A stretch of 64,000 bases of DNA from Alphaproteobacteria bacterium (GCA_017308375.1 JAFKEW010000054.1:1-64000), one strand, 5' to 3'. Positions 26,779-36,609 are shown, counted from the first letter of the stretch. Numbers and translations: made by a program. Notes: generated from the sequence alone by a model not told the origin.

Positions 26779-27795
26779 CTATTGCCGTTCCCGAAGGATC
26801 AGCCAGGGCGCGAGACGCTCCGGCGCGAGCCTGCCGCTGTCATCCGTCACGGCAGCGGCGGCGATCGGCACCCGCCCCAGCACGTCGCTGGCAGGCACCC
26901 CGCCGGGACAACGGTTCAGAACCGGATCGCTTGTGAACATCAGGCGGAAGCCCGCATCGCGCGCCGCGGAAACAGTCCCGGCATCGTAGCGCCCGTGGGG
27001 AAAAGAGATGGTCTCGCCAGCCGCTGTGCCACTGTTTGCGGTCAGCCACCGGCGCGCGCGCACCATGTCGTCAGCCGGGTCTGCCAGCCGCGTTAGCGGG
27101 AGATGGGTGGCGCCATGAACGCCGATGCCGGTGCCCGACTTCGCCAGATCGTTCAACTCAGCCGCGTCCAGCATGAGCCGCCCGCCAGCGGATGCCAGCA
27201 ATTCGTCCGCATATGGACCAAGGATTGCCCAGCGGTGCTCAGGGCTCAGTGCACCAAACCGGACCAGCAGATCCAACAGGTTGCCCGGAACATCCTGCCC
27301 CGCTCCACCTGTTTCAGGCTTTGCCCGGCCCCACAATTCCGCCAGATCGGCCTTCCCGTTCCGCACGGCCCATTCCAAAGGCTCATGCCACCAGACTTCC
27401 GGCGCCGCTATGGCATCGGCGGCGGCAAACAGCAGCCAGGGCACGTTCTGGGCCGCGAGCACCGGCCGGGCGTGGACCAGATTGTCCCGCCAGCCATCGT
27501 CGAAAGTCACCAGCAGCGGATAGGCCGGTAACGGCGCCCCATGCGCCCGGGCCGCCAGCAATTCATCCATGCCGATAAAGGTGTAATGCCGCCCTGCAAA
27601 CCGGAGAACCGCCGCCAGCAGTTCAGGCGTAACCGTATATTCCGGGTCAGCCCCCTGACGCGTTTGATCCGCCAACGGCAGGACCCGATGGAACATCAGA
27701 ACCGTCAGACATTCGCGATTGCGCAGCCGATGCCAGGCGCCAAACCCGCCGCTGTACTGAACAATCTTCTTCGCAGCCTTGCGCAGAGCGGCCAT
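26779..27795 (-). CDS. Polysaccharide deacetylase family protein
   Basis: A 338-residue NodB-fold protein. LTVLMFHRVLP near residue 30 and YPLLVTFDDGWRDNL near residue 92 are the first metal-binding/catalytic motif (DD), GVHGATHLPLTRL near residue 215 is the second (H-x3-H), and ETISFPHGRYDAGTV carries a later motif. It should remove acetyl groups from sugar polymers or precursors. No signal peptide is evident. AGGA lies eight bases before the ATG. It stands alone between two PEP-CTERM genes, reading left. Confidence 0.87.
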   Translation of the reverse strand: MAALRKAAKKIVQYSGGFGAWHRLRNRECLTVLMFHRVLPLADQTRQGADPEYTVTPELLAAVLRFAGRHYTFIGMDELLAARAHGAPLPAYPLLVTFDDGWRDNLVHARPVLAAQNVPWLLFAAADAIAAPEVWWHEPLEWAVRNGKADLAELWGRAKPETGGAGQDVPGNLLDLLVRFGALSPEHRWAILGPYADELLASAGGRLMLDAAELNDLAKSGTGIGVHGATHLPLTRLADPADDMVRARRWLTANSGTAAGETISFPHGRYDAGTVSAARDAGFRLMFTSDPVLNRCPGGVPASDVLGRVPIAAAAVTDDSGRLAPERLAPWLILRERQ

Positions 27796-28141
27796 TCACC
27801 AAATCCTGTATGGGAGCGGGATCACGCCCCTCGAGGCCAGAACTTGCCCATGAGACATGAAGGGTGATAACGCAAGTTTACACCGTCATGGTCAAGTGAG
27901 AGATTGGTCCCTGTCCCGCAAAGCTATAACCACGGGACTGCAAAAACTGTTTACGGTCCGAGCCAGACATCCTGCCAGGTTGGGCCCCAGTCCCGTCACA
28001 ATCGTTTACAATTCGTTAGGACTTTCCCGGTCGTAACCCTTTTTTTCCCGGAATTCCGGGATTGGCACAGTCCGTGCGTACCATTGATCCGAGCGGCCAT
28101 TGAAGCCGTCTATGTACTGGGTAATGGAAAGGGCACTGACC
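27796..28141. other. Regulatory region of the second PEP-CTERM gene
   Basis: No supported coding frame. Besides the -24/-12 promoter it carries three GTTTAC hexamers (27876-27881, 27949-27954, 28004-28009), and the last is part of TTACAATTCGTTAGGACT (28006-28023), closely similar to a block upstream of the PEP-CTERM gene at 42846. These are candidate activator sites. An EcoRI-centred dyad (CCCGGAATTCCGGG) lies at 28047-28060, directly before the promoter. Confidence 0.45.
28063..28078 (+). promoter_or_regulatory. Sigma-54 (-24/-12) promoter of PEP-CTERM gene
   Basis: TGGCAC-N5-GTGCG keeps the invariant GG and GC ten bases apart. The -24 half is perfect; the -12 half has one change. It lies about 64 bp before the ATG at 28142. 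Confidence 0.7.
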
Positions 28142-28702
28142 ATGAACTTTAAATCTCTCGTTTTCGCGGCTGCCGTCGCACTTGGCATGGCAACCGTCGC
28201 GATGCCGGCTTCGGCTGCATCCATCAACGGATCGATCGGCCTCACGGGTACATACACCAGGGTGGGAGGTACCGATCTGTCGAACAACACGGGCTTCACC
28301 TTCCCGACAGCCTACGCCCTGACCGGTTCTGGCGATCTGGCTCTGGCATCTTCTCCGCCAGTGCCCGCCACGATTCTGGATCTGACGTTCGATCCGTTCT
28401 CGGGACCGCTGACCGGTTTCATCACAGTTCCAGTCGCGCTCGGTACGCTGAGCTTCGATCTGAACTCCGTGACCATCGGCAGCCGCACCGGCACTGACCT
28501 GACGCTGGACGGTACCGGCACACTCCACATGGCAGGCTATGACCCCACACCGGGTTCGTGGAACCTGACCGCCAACTCCCGTGGCTCCTCCTTCGTGTTC
28601 AGCACGGCGCTGACCTCGGTTCCGGAACCGGCAACGCTGGCCCTGATGGGTGCTGGTCTCGCTGGTCTGGCACTGCGCCGCCGCCGCAAGGCCGCGGCCT
28701 AA
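28142..28702 (+). CDS. PEP-CTERM sorting-domain protein
   Basis: A 186-residue exported protein. The ATG at 28142 follows GGAAAGG and precedes a clear signal peptide (FKSLVFAAAVALGMATVAMPASA). The middle is Gly/Thr/Ser-rich beta sequence with no named domain. The C terminus has VPEPATLALM, a hydrophobic helix and RRRRK, the exosortase A sorting tag. Expressed from a sigma-54 promoter and followed 33 bp later by a strong terminator. It is probably a small surface or matrix protein; its specific role is unknown. Confidence 0.92.
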   Translation: MNFKSLVFAAAVALGMATVAMPASAASINGSIGLTGTYTRVGGTDLSNNTGFTFPTAYALTGSGDLALASSPPVPATILDLTFDPFSGPLTGFITVPVALGTLSFDLNSVTIGSRTGTDLTLDGTGTLHMAGYDPTPGSWNLTANSRGSSFVFSTALTSVPEPATLALMGAGLAGLALRRRRKAAA

Positions 28703-28735
28703 AGGGAGCAGCCCTCTCTCAAATCCAGAACTTCG

Positions 28736-28770
28736 GAAAGGCCGGCCCTCAAGCCGGCCTTTCTTTTTTT
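28736..28770 (+). terminator. Rho-independent terminator
   Basis: An 11-bp perfect stem (GAAAGGCCGGC with GCCGGCCTTTC), six-base loop and seven Ts, ending the PEP-CTERM transcript before galE. Confidence 0.92.
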
Positions 28771-28871
28771 GCCAACCTCTTGTGGCCCATATCACTGGAA
28801 ACCGGCCAGCCAGACCGTTAGCTTCAGGGGAGTTGATTTACGTCTTTCAGCAGCTAACGGCAGGGTTCAGC

Positions 28872-29852
28872 GTGAGCGTACTTGTGACAGGCGGCGCCGG
28901 GTACATCGGCAGCCACATGGTTTATGCGTTGTTGGACCGGGGAGAGCACCCGGTCGTACTGGACAACCTTTCGACCGGCATTCGCGGATTGGTCGCCGAA
29001 GATGCCACATTCGTTGAGGGCAACGCCGGGGACCAGAGCAAGGTCCGCGACCTTATCCAGGATATGGCCATCGACGCGGTGGTGCACTTTGCCGGTTCGA
29101 TCGTGGTTCCGGAATCGGTCGAAAACCCCCTCTCCTATTACGCCAACAACACGGTCACGTCCCGCAACCTGATCGAAGCCTGTGTCGCCGAGGGTGTGCG
29201 CAATTTCGTGTTCTCCTCCACGGCCGCCGTCTATGGCACGCCGGAACGCATGCCCGTGACGGAGGACGAAGACACCAATCCGATCAACCCGTATGGCCGT
29301 TCCAAGCTGATGACGGAGTGGATGCTGCGCGACACCGCCGCCGCGCACGATTTCAGCTATGCCGCGCTTCGCTATTTCAACGTCGCCGGCGCCGATGCCG
29401 GCGGCCGCACCGGACAATCCACACCGCGGGCAACGCACCTCATCAAACGGGCGTGCCAGGTGGCGCTGGGGCGCGTGCCGGCCTTGAGCGTGTTCGGGAC
29501 GGACTACGCCACACCCGACGGAACGGGCGTGCGCGACTACATCCATGTCATGGACCTGATTGCCGCCCACCTTCTGGCATTGGACCGGCTGCGCGCGGGC
29601 AAAGATTCCATCATCTGCAATTGCGGCTATGGTCACGGTTTTTCCGTGCGTGAAGTCATTCGCGCGGTGGAACATGTGACCGGGCGGCCGCTGCCGGTTG
29701 AAGAAGCGCCGCGCCGCGCAGGCGACCCGCCGGCGATCATTGCCAACTCCGAACGGTTGAAAACCCAACTGCAATGGCAGCCGGAGTTCGATGACCTCAA
29801 CAAGATCGTGATGTCAGCCTTCGCGTGGGAAAGCCGGTTGAACAGCGCCTGA
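28872..29852 (+). CDS. galE: UDP-glucose 4-epimerase
   Basis: A 326-residue short-chain dehydrogenase-like epimerase that interconverts UDP-glucose and UDP-galactose in the cytoplasm. The NAD site is VTGGAGYIGSH near residue 5; VHFAGSIVVPESVENP, SSTAAVYG and YGRSKLMTE carry the catalytic Ser/Thr, Tyr and Lys; YFNVAGAD and GVRDYIHVMDLI are family blocks. The start is a GTG at 28872 with AGGG seven bases upstream; longer in-frame starts would reach into the terminator. It supplies UDP-galactose for the polymer made by the flanking genes. Confidence 0.94.
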   Translation: MSVLVTGGAGYIGSHMVYALLDRGEHPVVLDNLSTGIRGLVAEDATFVEGNAGDQSKVRDLIQDMAIDAVVHFAGSIVVPESVENPLSYYANNTVTSRNLIEACVAEGVRNFVFSSTAAVYGTPERMPVTEDEDTNPINPYGRSKLMTEWMLRDTAAAHDFSYAALRYFNVAGADAGGRTGQSTPRATHLIKRACQVALGRVPALSVFGTDYATPDGTGVRDYIHVMDLIAAHLLALDRLRAGKDSIICNCGYGHGFSVREVIRAVEHVTGRPLPVEEAPRRAGDPPAIIANSERLKTQLQWQPEFDDLNKIVMSAFAWESRLNSA

Positions 29853-29859
29853 ATGCTCT

Positions 29860-31785
29860 CTAGGCGATCGCTGTGACAGGCATCGTCGCGGAATTGTCCT
29901 CACGCTCCACGAAACGCTGGAACATCCATAACAACCAGAGAACGCGGGCGTGGTCGCGCAGGCCACTCTGATGTTGTGACAGCAGCCGGTCAATTGTCTG
30001 CGCATCGAAATAGCCACAGGCCGCCAGGCCGTGATTGGGGTCTGCAATGTTTTTCCGGAACGCCGTTCCAAACGTGCCGGAGAACCATTGGCTCAACGGC
30101 ACCGAAAATCCCTTCTTGGGGCGGTAAAGCAGATCGTGCGGCAAGATCGGCTCCAACGCACGCTTCAGGACCCGTTTGCCCTGCCCATTCGCGTATTTGA
30201 ACCGGTGCGGCAGGCCCAGCGCCCACTCCACAAAAGTATGGTCCAGCATCGGTACGCGGACTTCCAGGCTGGAGGCCATGCTCGTGCGGTCCACCTTGGT
30301 CAGGATATCGCCCACCAGCCAGGTTTTCAGGTCCACATATTGAGCCTGTCCAACGGGATCATCCGTCGGCGCCTTGGCCATGTAGTGGGCGATCAGATCC
30401 GACGCACGATACCCCTGCAACGCAGCCTTCAGGTCAGGGGAAAAGAGCTGATTGCGAAGCTCATCCCCGGTGACCGACAGATTGTGGAAATAGCCGTGCA
30501 CGGCATCCTGGCTCAATTCCAGAAATGTCTGGCGGGCGCGGAACGCACGTGGCGCCCAATCAAGCTGCGGATAGATTCGGCCCAGCAGCCCGAAGACCGG
30601 CCGGCGAACGGCATCCGGCACAAGATTGCGCATCGCCTGCTCGCGGGCATGAAACGCATATCTGCGATACCCGGCAAAGAGTTCGTCGCCCGCATCACCC
30701 GATAGCGCCACCTTGACATGCCGCCGCGCAAGGCGCGTGACATGGAGTGTCGGCAACGCCGAACTATCCCCGAACGGTTCATCGAAAACGCCCGGCAGAA
30801 GCTCGACGCTGGCGGTTTCCTGCCCGGTCATGGCTTCAACAAATTGCTGGCCGCCGTAACGCCGCGCCACTTCGGCCGCATAAGAACGCTCGTCAAATTC
30901 GGGATTGTCGAACCCGATTGTGAAGCAGGAAACCGGTTCGCTGCGTGCCTTGGCCATAAGCGCCATGACCGCGCTCGAATCCGTTCCGCCGGAAAGAAAT
31001 GCACCCACCGGCACATCGGCCACCAATTGCTTTTGGGTTGCGGCGCCGAGACGGGACAGCAGCGCAGCCGCCGCATCATCAAACGAAACGCTGTGCGCAT
31101 CCGTAGGCACGGCATCCCAGTAAGGTTCGAGGACTGGTGCGCGCCCGCGTACAAGCGTCAATGTGGTGCCGGCCGGAAGCTTGAAGACATCCTTATAGAT
31201 CGTTCGCGGATCGGCAATGTAACCGAGCGCAAAAAATTCTTCCACCGCACAGGGGTCAATCGCGCGCGGCAGCCCATGATGACGCTGAAGGGCCTTCAGT
31301 TCCGATCCGAAGATCAGCGTCTTGTCCGGCAGATAGGAATAGTAAAGCGGCTTTTCCCCGAGCCTGTCCCTGGCCAGAAAAAGCGTTTTCTGCTTCGAGT
31401 CCCAAAGCGCGAAAGCGAATTGACCGTGAAGATGCTGTGCACACGCCCGGCCCCATTCGCGCCACGCATGCAGGATGACTTCGGTGTCGGACGCCGTGCG
31501 AAACCTGTGGCCCTTCAGCTCAAGTTCCTGGCGCAATTCCCGAAAATTGAAGATTTCCCCATTGAAGGTGATGCAGGTTGCGCCATCCGCGGAGAACATC
31601 GGCTGATCGCCGGTCACCAGATCGATGATCGCAAGGCGGCGATGACCAAAGGCGACACCCGGCCCGAAATAGAACCCCTCACCATCCGGGCCGCGATGAA
31701 TGAGGGCATCGTTCATCGCCTTGACCTGTGCCCGGTCCGGTACACGTTCGCCGGCAATATCGAACCAGCCACTGATGCCGCACAT
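29860..31785 (-). CDS. XrtA/PEP-CTERM-associated AsnB-like amidotransferase
   Basis: A 641-residue glutamine amidotransferase. Cys2 (MCGISGW) is the glutaminase nucleophile; HRGPDGEG, FNGEIFNFRELR and ARDRLGEKPLYY complete the class II domain. The synthetase domain has FLSGGTDSSAVMALMA, the PP-loop, and VALSGDAGDELFAGYRRY. This is the exosortase-A-associated branch (amidotransferase 1), which probably amidates a uronic acid or amino-sugar precursor rather than making asparagine. Last gene of the XrtA operon, 16 bp after the exosortase gene; it converges with galE 7 bp away. Confidence 0.92.
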   Translation of the reverse strand: MCGISGWFDIAGERVPDRAQVKAMNDALIHRGPDGEGFYFGPGVAFGHRRLAIIDLVTGDQPMFSADGATCITFNGEIFNFRELRQELELKGHRFRTASDTEVILHAWREWGRACAQHLHGQFAFALWDSKQKTLFLARDRLGEKPLYYSYLPDKTLIFGSELKALQRHHGLPRAIDPCAVEEFFALGYIADPRTIYKDVFKLPAGTTLTLVRGRAPVLEPYWDAVPTDAHSVSFDDAAAALLSRLGAATQKQLVADVPVGAFLSGGTDSSAVMALMAKARSEPVSCFTIGFDNPEFDERSYAAEVARRYGGQQFVEAMTGQETASVELLPGVFDEPFGDSSALPTLHVTRLARRHVKVALSGDAGDELFAGYRRYAFHAREQAMRNLVPDAVRRPVFGLLGRIYPQLDWAPRAFRARQTFLELSQDAVHGYFHNLSVTGDELRNQLFSPDLKAALQGYRASDLIAHYMAKAPTDDPVGQAQYVDLKTWLVGDILTKVDRTSMASSLEVRVPMLDHTFVEWALGLPHRFKYANGQGKRVLKRALEPILPHDLLYRPKKGFSVPLSQWFSGTFGTAFRKNIADPNHGLAACGYFDAQTIDRLLSQHQSGLRDHARVLWLLWMFQRFVEREDNSATMPVTAIA

Positions 31786-31801
31786 ATTGAATTCCGTCCT
31801 G

Positions 31802-33346
31802 CTACTGCCGATGCGCCTTCACCTGTTGCAATCGCAACGGCAGATCGTTCATCGCAGACAGCACATGCGACAGCCTGTTTCGCGCACCATTCAGCGTAAC
31901 GCCTTCTATCGGTGTGGATACCGCAACGAGTGCGGCGCCATTGCCACCGGAGAACATCGATTCAAGACGGGCCAGACGGACATCCATGCCGCTATTTGTG
32001 AATTTCCCGCCCGCCCAATAGACGCTCCAGACAAGGCGGTGTTGATACGGCGCGGACAGCACCAGTTCGTTCACAGTAACCGGCGTAGACCCGATATGCG
32101 TGGAGATCTGGCTTCGTGCCACGGCATTCCAATCATGCTCGTCCCACAGGCGGTTGGTCGATTCGATCAGCGTATGGCCCTTATTCGACCCCAGATAGTA
32201 GTAGACAAACGCATCGACCGGCGGCGAGAAACTTTGCGGCACCGTCAGGCTTGCCGCCATGCGCGCAGCGGGCTCACCATATTTCGGTTGCCATTGCCCG
32301 GTCGGCTTACCGACGGTGTATTCGCTCAACCGCGGCGGAAGCTGCAATGCAGCACTGTTCACGTCATGCGCACGGGCACGCTCCCAATAAGCGAGCGCAG
32401 GACCCGACGACACCACCAACGCCGCGACGACTGCCGTAATCAACAATCCGGCATTCGATGCGGGGGCAGCACTCATTTTCGGCGAGGGTTCAACCGTCTC
32501 ATCGCGAAAGCGCGACCCGATGAAAAACAGGAACAGCAAAATCGCGACGGAGAAACCCCAGCCATAAACGATATGGTCGAAGCCCACTGCAATCTTGTTG
32601 TCGGAGAAATAGGCCAGCAGAACGATCCCGAGAGCCCGGAACCCGTTGCCGATGACGGGCACAATAAACGACGCAAGCATAAAGAGGACGATCTTGTACC
32701 ACTTGCGATAGGTCAGATGGGCGAACAGCACCCCCAGCGCGATCGTAGCGATCAAAAACCGAAGGCCCGCGCACGCCTCCTCAACTTCATAGCGTCCCGT
32801 CACAAGCTCAATGATCGTGCCTTCCGTATAGTGCGGAATGCCGCACACATTCAGGCCGCCATTGATGAAGTGCGTGGTAAAGGTTTGCAGCGGCCTTATC
32901 AGATATTCCCCGGTCGGAACCAGAAAGAACAGATAAAGCGCCGGGAACAGAATGGCCCTGTATACGGCAGGCCCCAGGACCGCCAGAATCAGAATCTGTG
33001 CCATGGCCATGACCGAGAACTGCTGCACTTCGTTCACGGCCACGATGTGCCCGATATACCAGGTGAAGACGAAAGGAATTATTCCAGCCAGCGCGATTGG
33101 AAAGGCACGCGGTGTCATTTGCGCCAATCGCTGACGTTTGTTCCAGATCAGGTATAGCGAGATCGGGATGATCAAAAAGCAATGCGAAAATGTCGGCGAA
33201 ACCCACCACACTTCCACGGCAGCTTCTATCGCCGCCCAATAAGCGGCGCCAAGACCGACTAAAAGCACCACCAGCACGGTGACGTGTTGAATCCAGATTG
33301 CCCGCGTACTCTTTTCGATATCGAGAACAGCTGTGTCGGTTGTCAT
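31802..33346 (-). CDS. xrtA: Exosortase A fused to EpsI domain
   Basis: A 514-residue inner-membrane protein. Residues 1-280 form eight or so helices with the exosortase catalytic residues Cys192 (EEACAGLR), Arg237 (GNGFRALG) and His258 (FDHIVYGW). After a helix near 310-330, residues 335-514 are an EpsI domain (VYYYLGSNKGHTLIESTNRLW). It cleaves the PEP motif of substrate proteins, three of which are encoded nearby, and the EpsI part belongs to exopolysaccharide export. Its ATG overlaps the upstream GT4 stop by one base (TAATG). Loss of any catalytic residue is not seen. Confidence 0.96.
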   Translation of the reverse strand: MTTDTAVLDIEKSTRAIWIQHVTVLVVLLVGLGAAYWAAIEAAVEVWWVSPTFSHCFLIIPISLYLIWNKRQRLAQMTPRAFPIALAGIIPFVFTWYIGHIVAVNEVQQFSVMAMAQILILAVLGPAVYRAILFPALYLFFLVPTGEYLIRPLQTFTTHFINGGLNVCGIPHYTEGTIIELVTGRYEVEEACAGLRFLIATIALGVLFAHLTYRKWYKIVLFMLASFIVPVIGNGFRALGIVLLAYFSDNKIAVGFDHIVYGWGFSVAILLFLFFIGSRFRDETVEPSPKMSAAPASNAGLLITAVVAALVVSSGPALAYWERARAHDVNSAALQLPPRLSEYTVGKPTGQWQPKYGEPAARMAASLTVPQSFSPPVDAFVYYYLGSNKGHTLIESTNRLWDEHDWNAVARSQISTHIGSTPVTVNELVLSAPYQHRLVWSVYWAGGKFTNSGMDVRLARLESMFSGGNGAALVAVSTPIEGVTLNGARNRLSHVLSAMNDLPLRLQQVKAHRQ

Positions 33347-34659
33347 TATATGCCCCCAGCCATAACACCAGTACGCGGCGATATGCTTGCGTGATCTATT
33401 GTGACGCGGGGCTCCGGCTCCAGTATGTGCCCACTCCCCGCCCCTGTGGCCCGCTCCAGAAGCACATCCAGATCCGCCAGATTGCGGGACCAGTCATGTG
33501 CAAGCTCCACATAGCGGCGCCCGTTCCGCGCCACCTCGGCGCGCGCAGCGCCGGATACGGCCTCTCGCACGGCATGCGCAAAAGCGACCGGGTCATCCTC
33601 GACCCACAAATGATTTCCTGGCTGCACGCTTAACGCCCGGCTCGCCGCATTTGTCGCGACAACCGGCTTCTCCATCGCCATGGCTTCCAGCACCTTGTTC
33701 TGAACGCCGCGCGCCATACGCAGTGGCGCCACCACAGCACGCGCGTGCGCGATATAAGGTCTTACATCGGCGACCCAGCCCGAAACCGTGACGGATTCGC
33801 CCTGCTCCGCCCGAAGGCCGTCAGCAGGATTTGCCCCGACCGCGAAGAAGTGCGCATTCGGCACTTCGCGCCGGATAAGCGGCATAACCGACCGTGAAAA
33901 CCAGATGGCCCCATCCACATTGGGCCTGTAGTCCATCGCACCGGTCATGACGATGGGCACGCAGCCGGACGGAAACGGATTCGGAAAATCGAGCGTGGGC
34001 GAAAACCTGCCGCAATCGACACCATTGGCCACGCTATAGACGCGGCCCGATACTTCCGGCGCCATTGCGACAAAGCTCTGTGCCTCAAACGGCGAAACGA
34101 AAACCGTGGCGCCAAACTGCTGCGCCGAGCGCCGCTCCAATTCAAACAGCGTCTTCGCTTCCCGCCGGTACACCCATTTCAGAGGGATTTTGGCGTTCTG
34201 CGCATATTGCAGCCATTTATCGGAATCGATATCGACCATATCGAGCACGACGCGAGCCGGATCGAATTCCGGCCGATCGAAGAGATACGGCGCCATCGCC
34301 GACCCAAACAGGTAGGCGCAATGGATAGGCCGTGCATTCAATATATGCGCGACCCAGTTGCTTAGCCGTTGATCGCCGAAATAGGAGGTCGTGATCGGCT
34401 CTCCGCGCACCAACGCATGAAGCGCGCGCCCGTAGAGGGCGTTCTTGTTCAAGGGGAAAAGCGCACACTCACCGCTGACAAGAGATTGGAGCGCCGGTGC
34501 ATGCTCCATGTCCGCCGGATCATCGACAAAACAGCCGAGATGCACAACATGCCGCGAGGCGAGATGAGACAAAACCGCATGCGCGCGAATCTTCTCGCCC
34601 TTGTTCGGCGGAAAAGGGATGCGATGACACAGAAACAGGATCTCCAGCGCGCGCGGCAC
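33346..34659 (-). CDS. GT4 sugar transferase, PEP-CTERM/EpsH1 system-associated
   Basis: A 437-residue GT-B enzyme. LEILFLCHRIPFPPNKGEK is the well-known opening of this exosortase-associated family; VLDMVDIDSDKWLQYA and YRREAKTLFELERR follow, and the donor half has VANGVDCGRFSP, TGAMDYRPNVDG and GVQNKVLEAMAMEKPVV. Start is a GTG at 34659 that overlaps the deacetylase stop by one base. It adds a sugar to the growing lipid-linked repeat in the cytoplasm. Confidence 0.93.
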   Translation of the reverse strand: MPRALEILFLCHRIPFPPNKGEKIRAHAVLSHLASRHVVHLGCFVDDPADMEHAPALQSLVSGECALFPLNKNALYGRALHALVRGEPITTSYFGDQRLSNWVAHILNARPIHCAYLFGSAMAPYLFDRPEFDPARVVLDMVDIDSDKWLQYAQNAKIPLKWVYRREAKTLFELERRSAQQFGATVFVSPFEAQSFVAMAPEVSGRVYSVANGVDCGRFSPTLDFPNPFPSGCVPIVMTGAMDYRPNVDGAIWFSRSVMPLIRREVPNAHFFAVGANPADGLRAEQGESVTVSGWVADVRPYIAHARAVVAPLRMARGVQNKVLEAMAMEKPVVATNAASRALSVQPGNHLWVEDDPVAFAHAVREAVSGAARAEVARNGRRYVELAHDWSRNLADLDVLLERATGAGSGHILEPEPRVTIDHASISPRTGVMAGGI

Positions 34660-35585
34660 TACTGGGTCACCCCCGCAATCGGATAAATCATGTCAATGCG
34701 GCCCCATGCGAAAGCATGCAGAAGTTTTTTCAACCTCCGTTCCATGGAACCAAGATTCGTGTAGTGGCGGAGGCGCGATTTTATCGGCGCACCTTCGACG
34801 CGTGGTTGACCCGGGTCAATTTCCCAGGGGTGGAAATAAAACATGCAAGGCTCCTCATCGCGCCTGTTTACGCGACGAAGGCCGAACTTGCTCCAGCCAT
34901 AGGGCAGCAGGCGGAAATAACCACCGCCGCCGCATGGCCAATTGCGGTTCAGAAAGCGGACGGCCGTTACCGGAATTTCGATGAATTCGCTGTCACCGAT
35001 CGGGTAGAAGGCGAACCGCGGTGCCTCCGGAATACCGTAAAGGTCATGCGCAATCGGATAGGTGCTGGAACTGTAGCGATAGCCGGCTTGATTCAGAACG
35101 TCGAATATCCAAAGGCTTTCCCGCGTGATGGAAAACGAAGGCGCGCGATAACCCTTCACCTCGGTCCCGACAATATCTTCCAGTACCGCCTTCGCCTCGC
35201 GCACATCATTGGCAAATACCGCGGGCGTCTGGTCCGCAGCGCGGAAGTGCATGGAGCCATGAGAGGCAATTTCATGCCCGCCATCTGCGATCCGGCGCAC
35301 AAGTGCCGGATAGCGCCGGGCGATCCAGCCCAATGTGAAGAACGTGCCCTTGACATCCGCGGAAGCGAACAGCTCCAGAATCCGATCGACGTTGCGTTCG
35401 ACCCTGCACTCAAAGCCATCCCACTGATCGCGGGTGATCAGACCGTTAAAAGCCTCGACCTGGAAATAATCCTCGATATCGACCGTGATCGCGTTGGCCC
35501 GCGGGGGAGCATTTTTCCGAACCGGCCGTGTCGCCCAATCAGCAATTTTTCTCGTAGTATCGAGTGTCGAAACCGAAGACATCAC
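34659..35585 (-). CDS. XrtA-associated polysaccharide deacetylase (DUF3473)
   Basis: A 308-residue NodB-fold deacetylase. NAITVDIEDYFQVEAF near residue 33 carries the first Asp pair, HEIASHGSMHFRA near residue 105 the metal histidines, GYRAPSFSITRESLW the next block, and FYFHPWEIDPGQPR the C-terminal DUF3473 signature that defines the exosortase-associated subfamily. It likely deacetylates amino sugars of the polymer. It sits 10 bp downstream of the AAA ATPase gene and is coupled to the GT4 gene that follows. Confidence 0.94.
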   Translation of the reverse strand: MMSSVSTLDTTRKIADWATRPVRKNAPPRANAITVDIEDYFQVEAFNGLITRDQWDGFECRVERNVDRILELFASADVKGTFFTLGWIARRYPALVRRIADGGHEIASHGSMHFRAADQTPAVFANDVREAKAVLEDIVGTEVKGYRAPSFSITRESLWIFDVLNQAGYRYSSSTYPIAHDLYGIPEAPRFAFYPIGDSEFIEIPVTAVRFLNRNWPCGGGGYFRLLPYGWSKFGLRRVNRRDEEPCMFYFHPWEIDPGQPRVEGAPIKSRLRHYTNLGSMERRLKKLLHAFAWGRIDMIYPIAGVTQ

Positions 35586-35595
35586 ATCCCCCGGC

Positions 35596-36609
35596 TCAAC
35601 TGCGCGATTGCGAGTCAGGACGGCTCAATCCCAGCAATTCATAAAAAGCCGACGCAATCTGCCGCAGCGATTTGTCCTGACGGCTGAAGCGCTTTTCAAG
35701 CTCCTGTACCCGGTGCTCCAGATCCGTTGACGCGACAGAGCGCCCCTCATACCCGCCGCTTCCATAGTAAGGTGCCACATCGCTTTTGCCGCGCGCAGCA
35801 TTCTCGGCACGAAGGTCGGCCGCAACCTTGTTCACGTCATCACCGGTGAAGCGGTGAAGGTTATCCAGGAAGCCCAGAAGCAGAAGACGATTGCAAAGCG
35901 TGTTTATCTGGCGCGGAATCCCGCCCGTATGATCATAAACCGCATCGACGGCGCTTTGCTCGAATGCCGGATCGTTATGCCAGCCGACATGCTTCAACCG
36001 GTGAGGCAGATAGTCGCCGCATTCATCGCGGCTCATCGGGCCAAGATGGTAGGACGCAATAACCCGCTGGCGAAGCTGCTCCAGCGCCGGATCGGCGATG
36101 ATGTCCCGGAACTGCGGCTGACCGACGAGAAAGCTCTGGAATGGGGCCTGATTTCCAACCTGGAAGTTGGACAACATGCGCAGTTCTTCCAACGTCTCGA
36201 TCGAAAGGTTCTGCGCCTCGTCCACGATCAGAAGCGCACGGCGGCCGCTTTTGTAGGTGCTTTCAAAGAAACGCTGCAGCCGTAGCAGCATCGAGCCCTT
36301 ATCGACCGGAATATCCTTGATGCCGAACGCCGCCGCAACAAGGCGCAGCAATTCAGAACCCGCAAGCAGAGTGGTCACCACATGGGCCGCAATCACCTTT
36401 TCGCCATCGATGGTCGACAGCAGGTGCTTTACGAGCGTGGTCTTTCCGGCCCCCACCTCGCCGGTGATGACGATGAACCCTTCGCCACGGCTGAGGCCAT
36501 AGGTGAGGTGGGCCATCGCCTGCGAATGGACGGTGCTGTCGAAATAGAAATGGTGGTCAGGCGTAAGCAGAAACGGTTCGCCAGTTAGGCCGTAAAATTC
36601 CGTGTACAT
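35596..36609 (-). CDS. XrtA-associated AAA ATPase (ExeA/GspA-like)
   Basis: A 337-residue P-loop ATPase. The N terminus (MYTEFYGLTGEPFLLTPDHHF) is typical of the family; Walker A is TGEVGAGKTTLVKHLL near residue 50 and Walker B is ALLIVDEAQNL near residue 125; the C-terminal winged part ends with a coiled stretch (DLEHRVQELEKRF). These ATPases accompany every XrtA polysaccharide operon and may power or gate export, though the mechanism is not known. It lies 40 bp downstream of the tyrosine kinase. Confidence 0.94.
   Translation of the reverse strand: MYTEFYGLTGEPFLLTPDHHFYFDSTVHSQAMAHLTYGLSRGEGFIVITGEVGAGKTTLVKHLLSTIDGEKVIAAHVVTTLLAGSELLRLVAAAFGIKDIPVDKGSMLLRLQRFFESTYKSGRRALLIVDEAQNLSIETLEELRMLSNFQVGNQAPFQSFLVGQPQFRDIIADPALEQLRQRVIASYHLGPMSRDECGDYLPHRLKHVGWHNDPAFEQSAVDAVYDHTGGIPRQINTLCNRLLLLGFLDNLHRFTGDDVNKVAADLRAENAARGKSDVAPYYGSGGYEGRSVASTDLEHRVQELEKRFSRQDKSLRQIASAFYELLGLSRPDSQSRS

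Noticed and set aside
29853..29859. Expected terminator between convergent galE and the amidotransferase gene
   Set aside because: Only seven bases separate them and no hairpin is present; transcripts probably end by another mechanism.
31700..33157. 485-codon frame on the + strand opposite xrtA and the end of the amidotransferase gene
   Set aside because: Shadow of two well-supported genes; its sequence is rich in Arg, His and Gln, typical of antisense translation.
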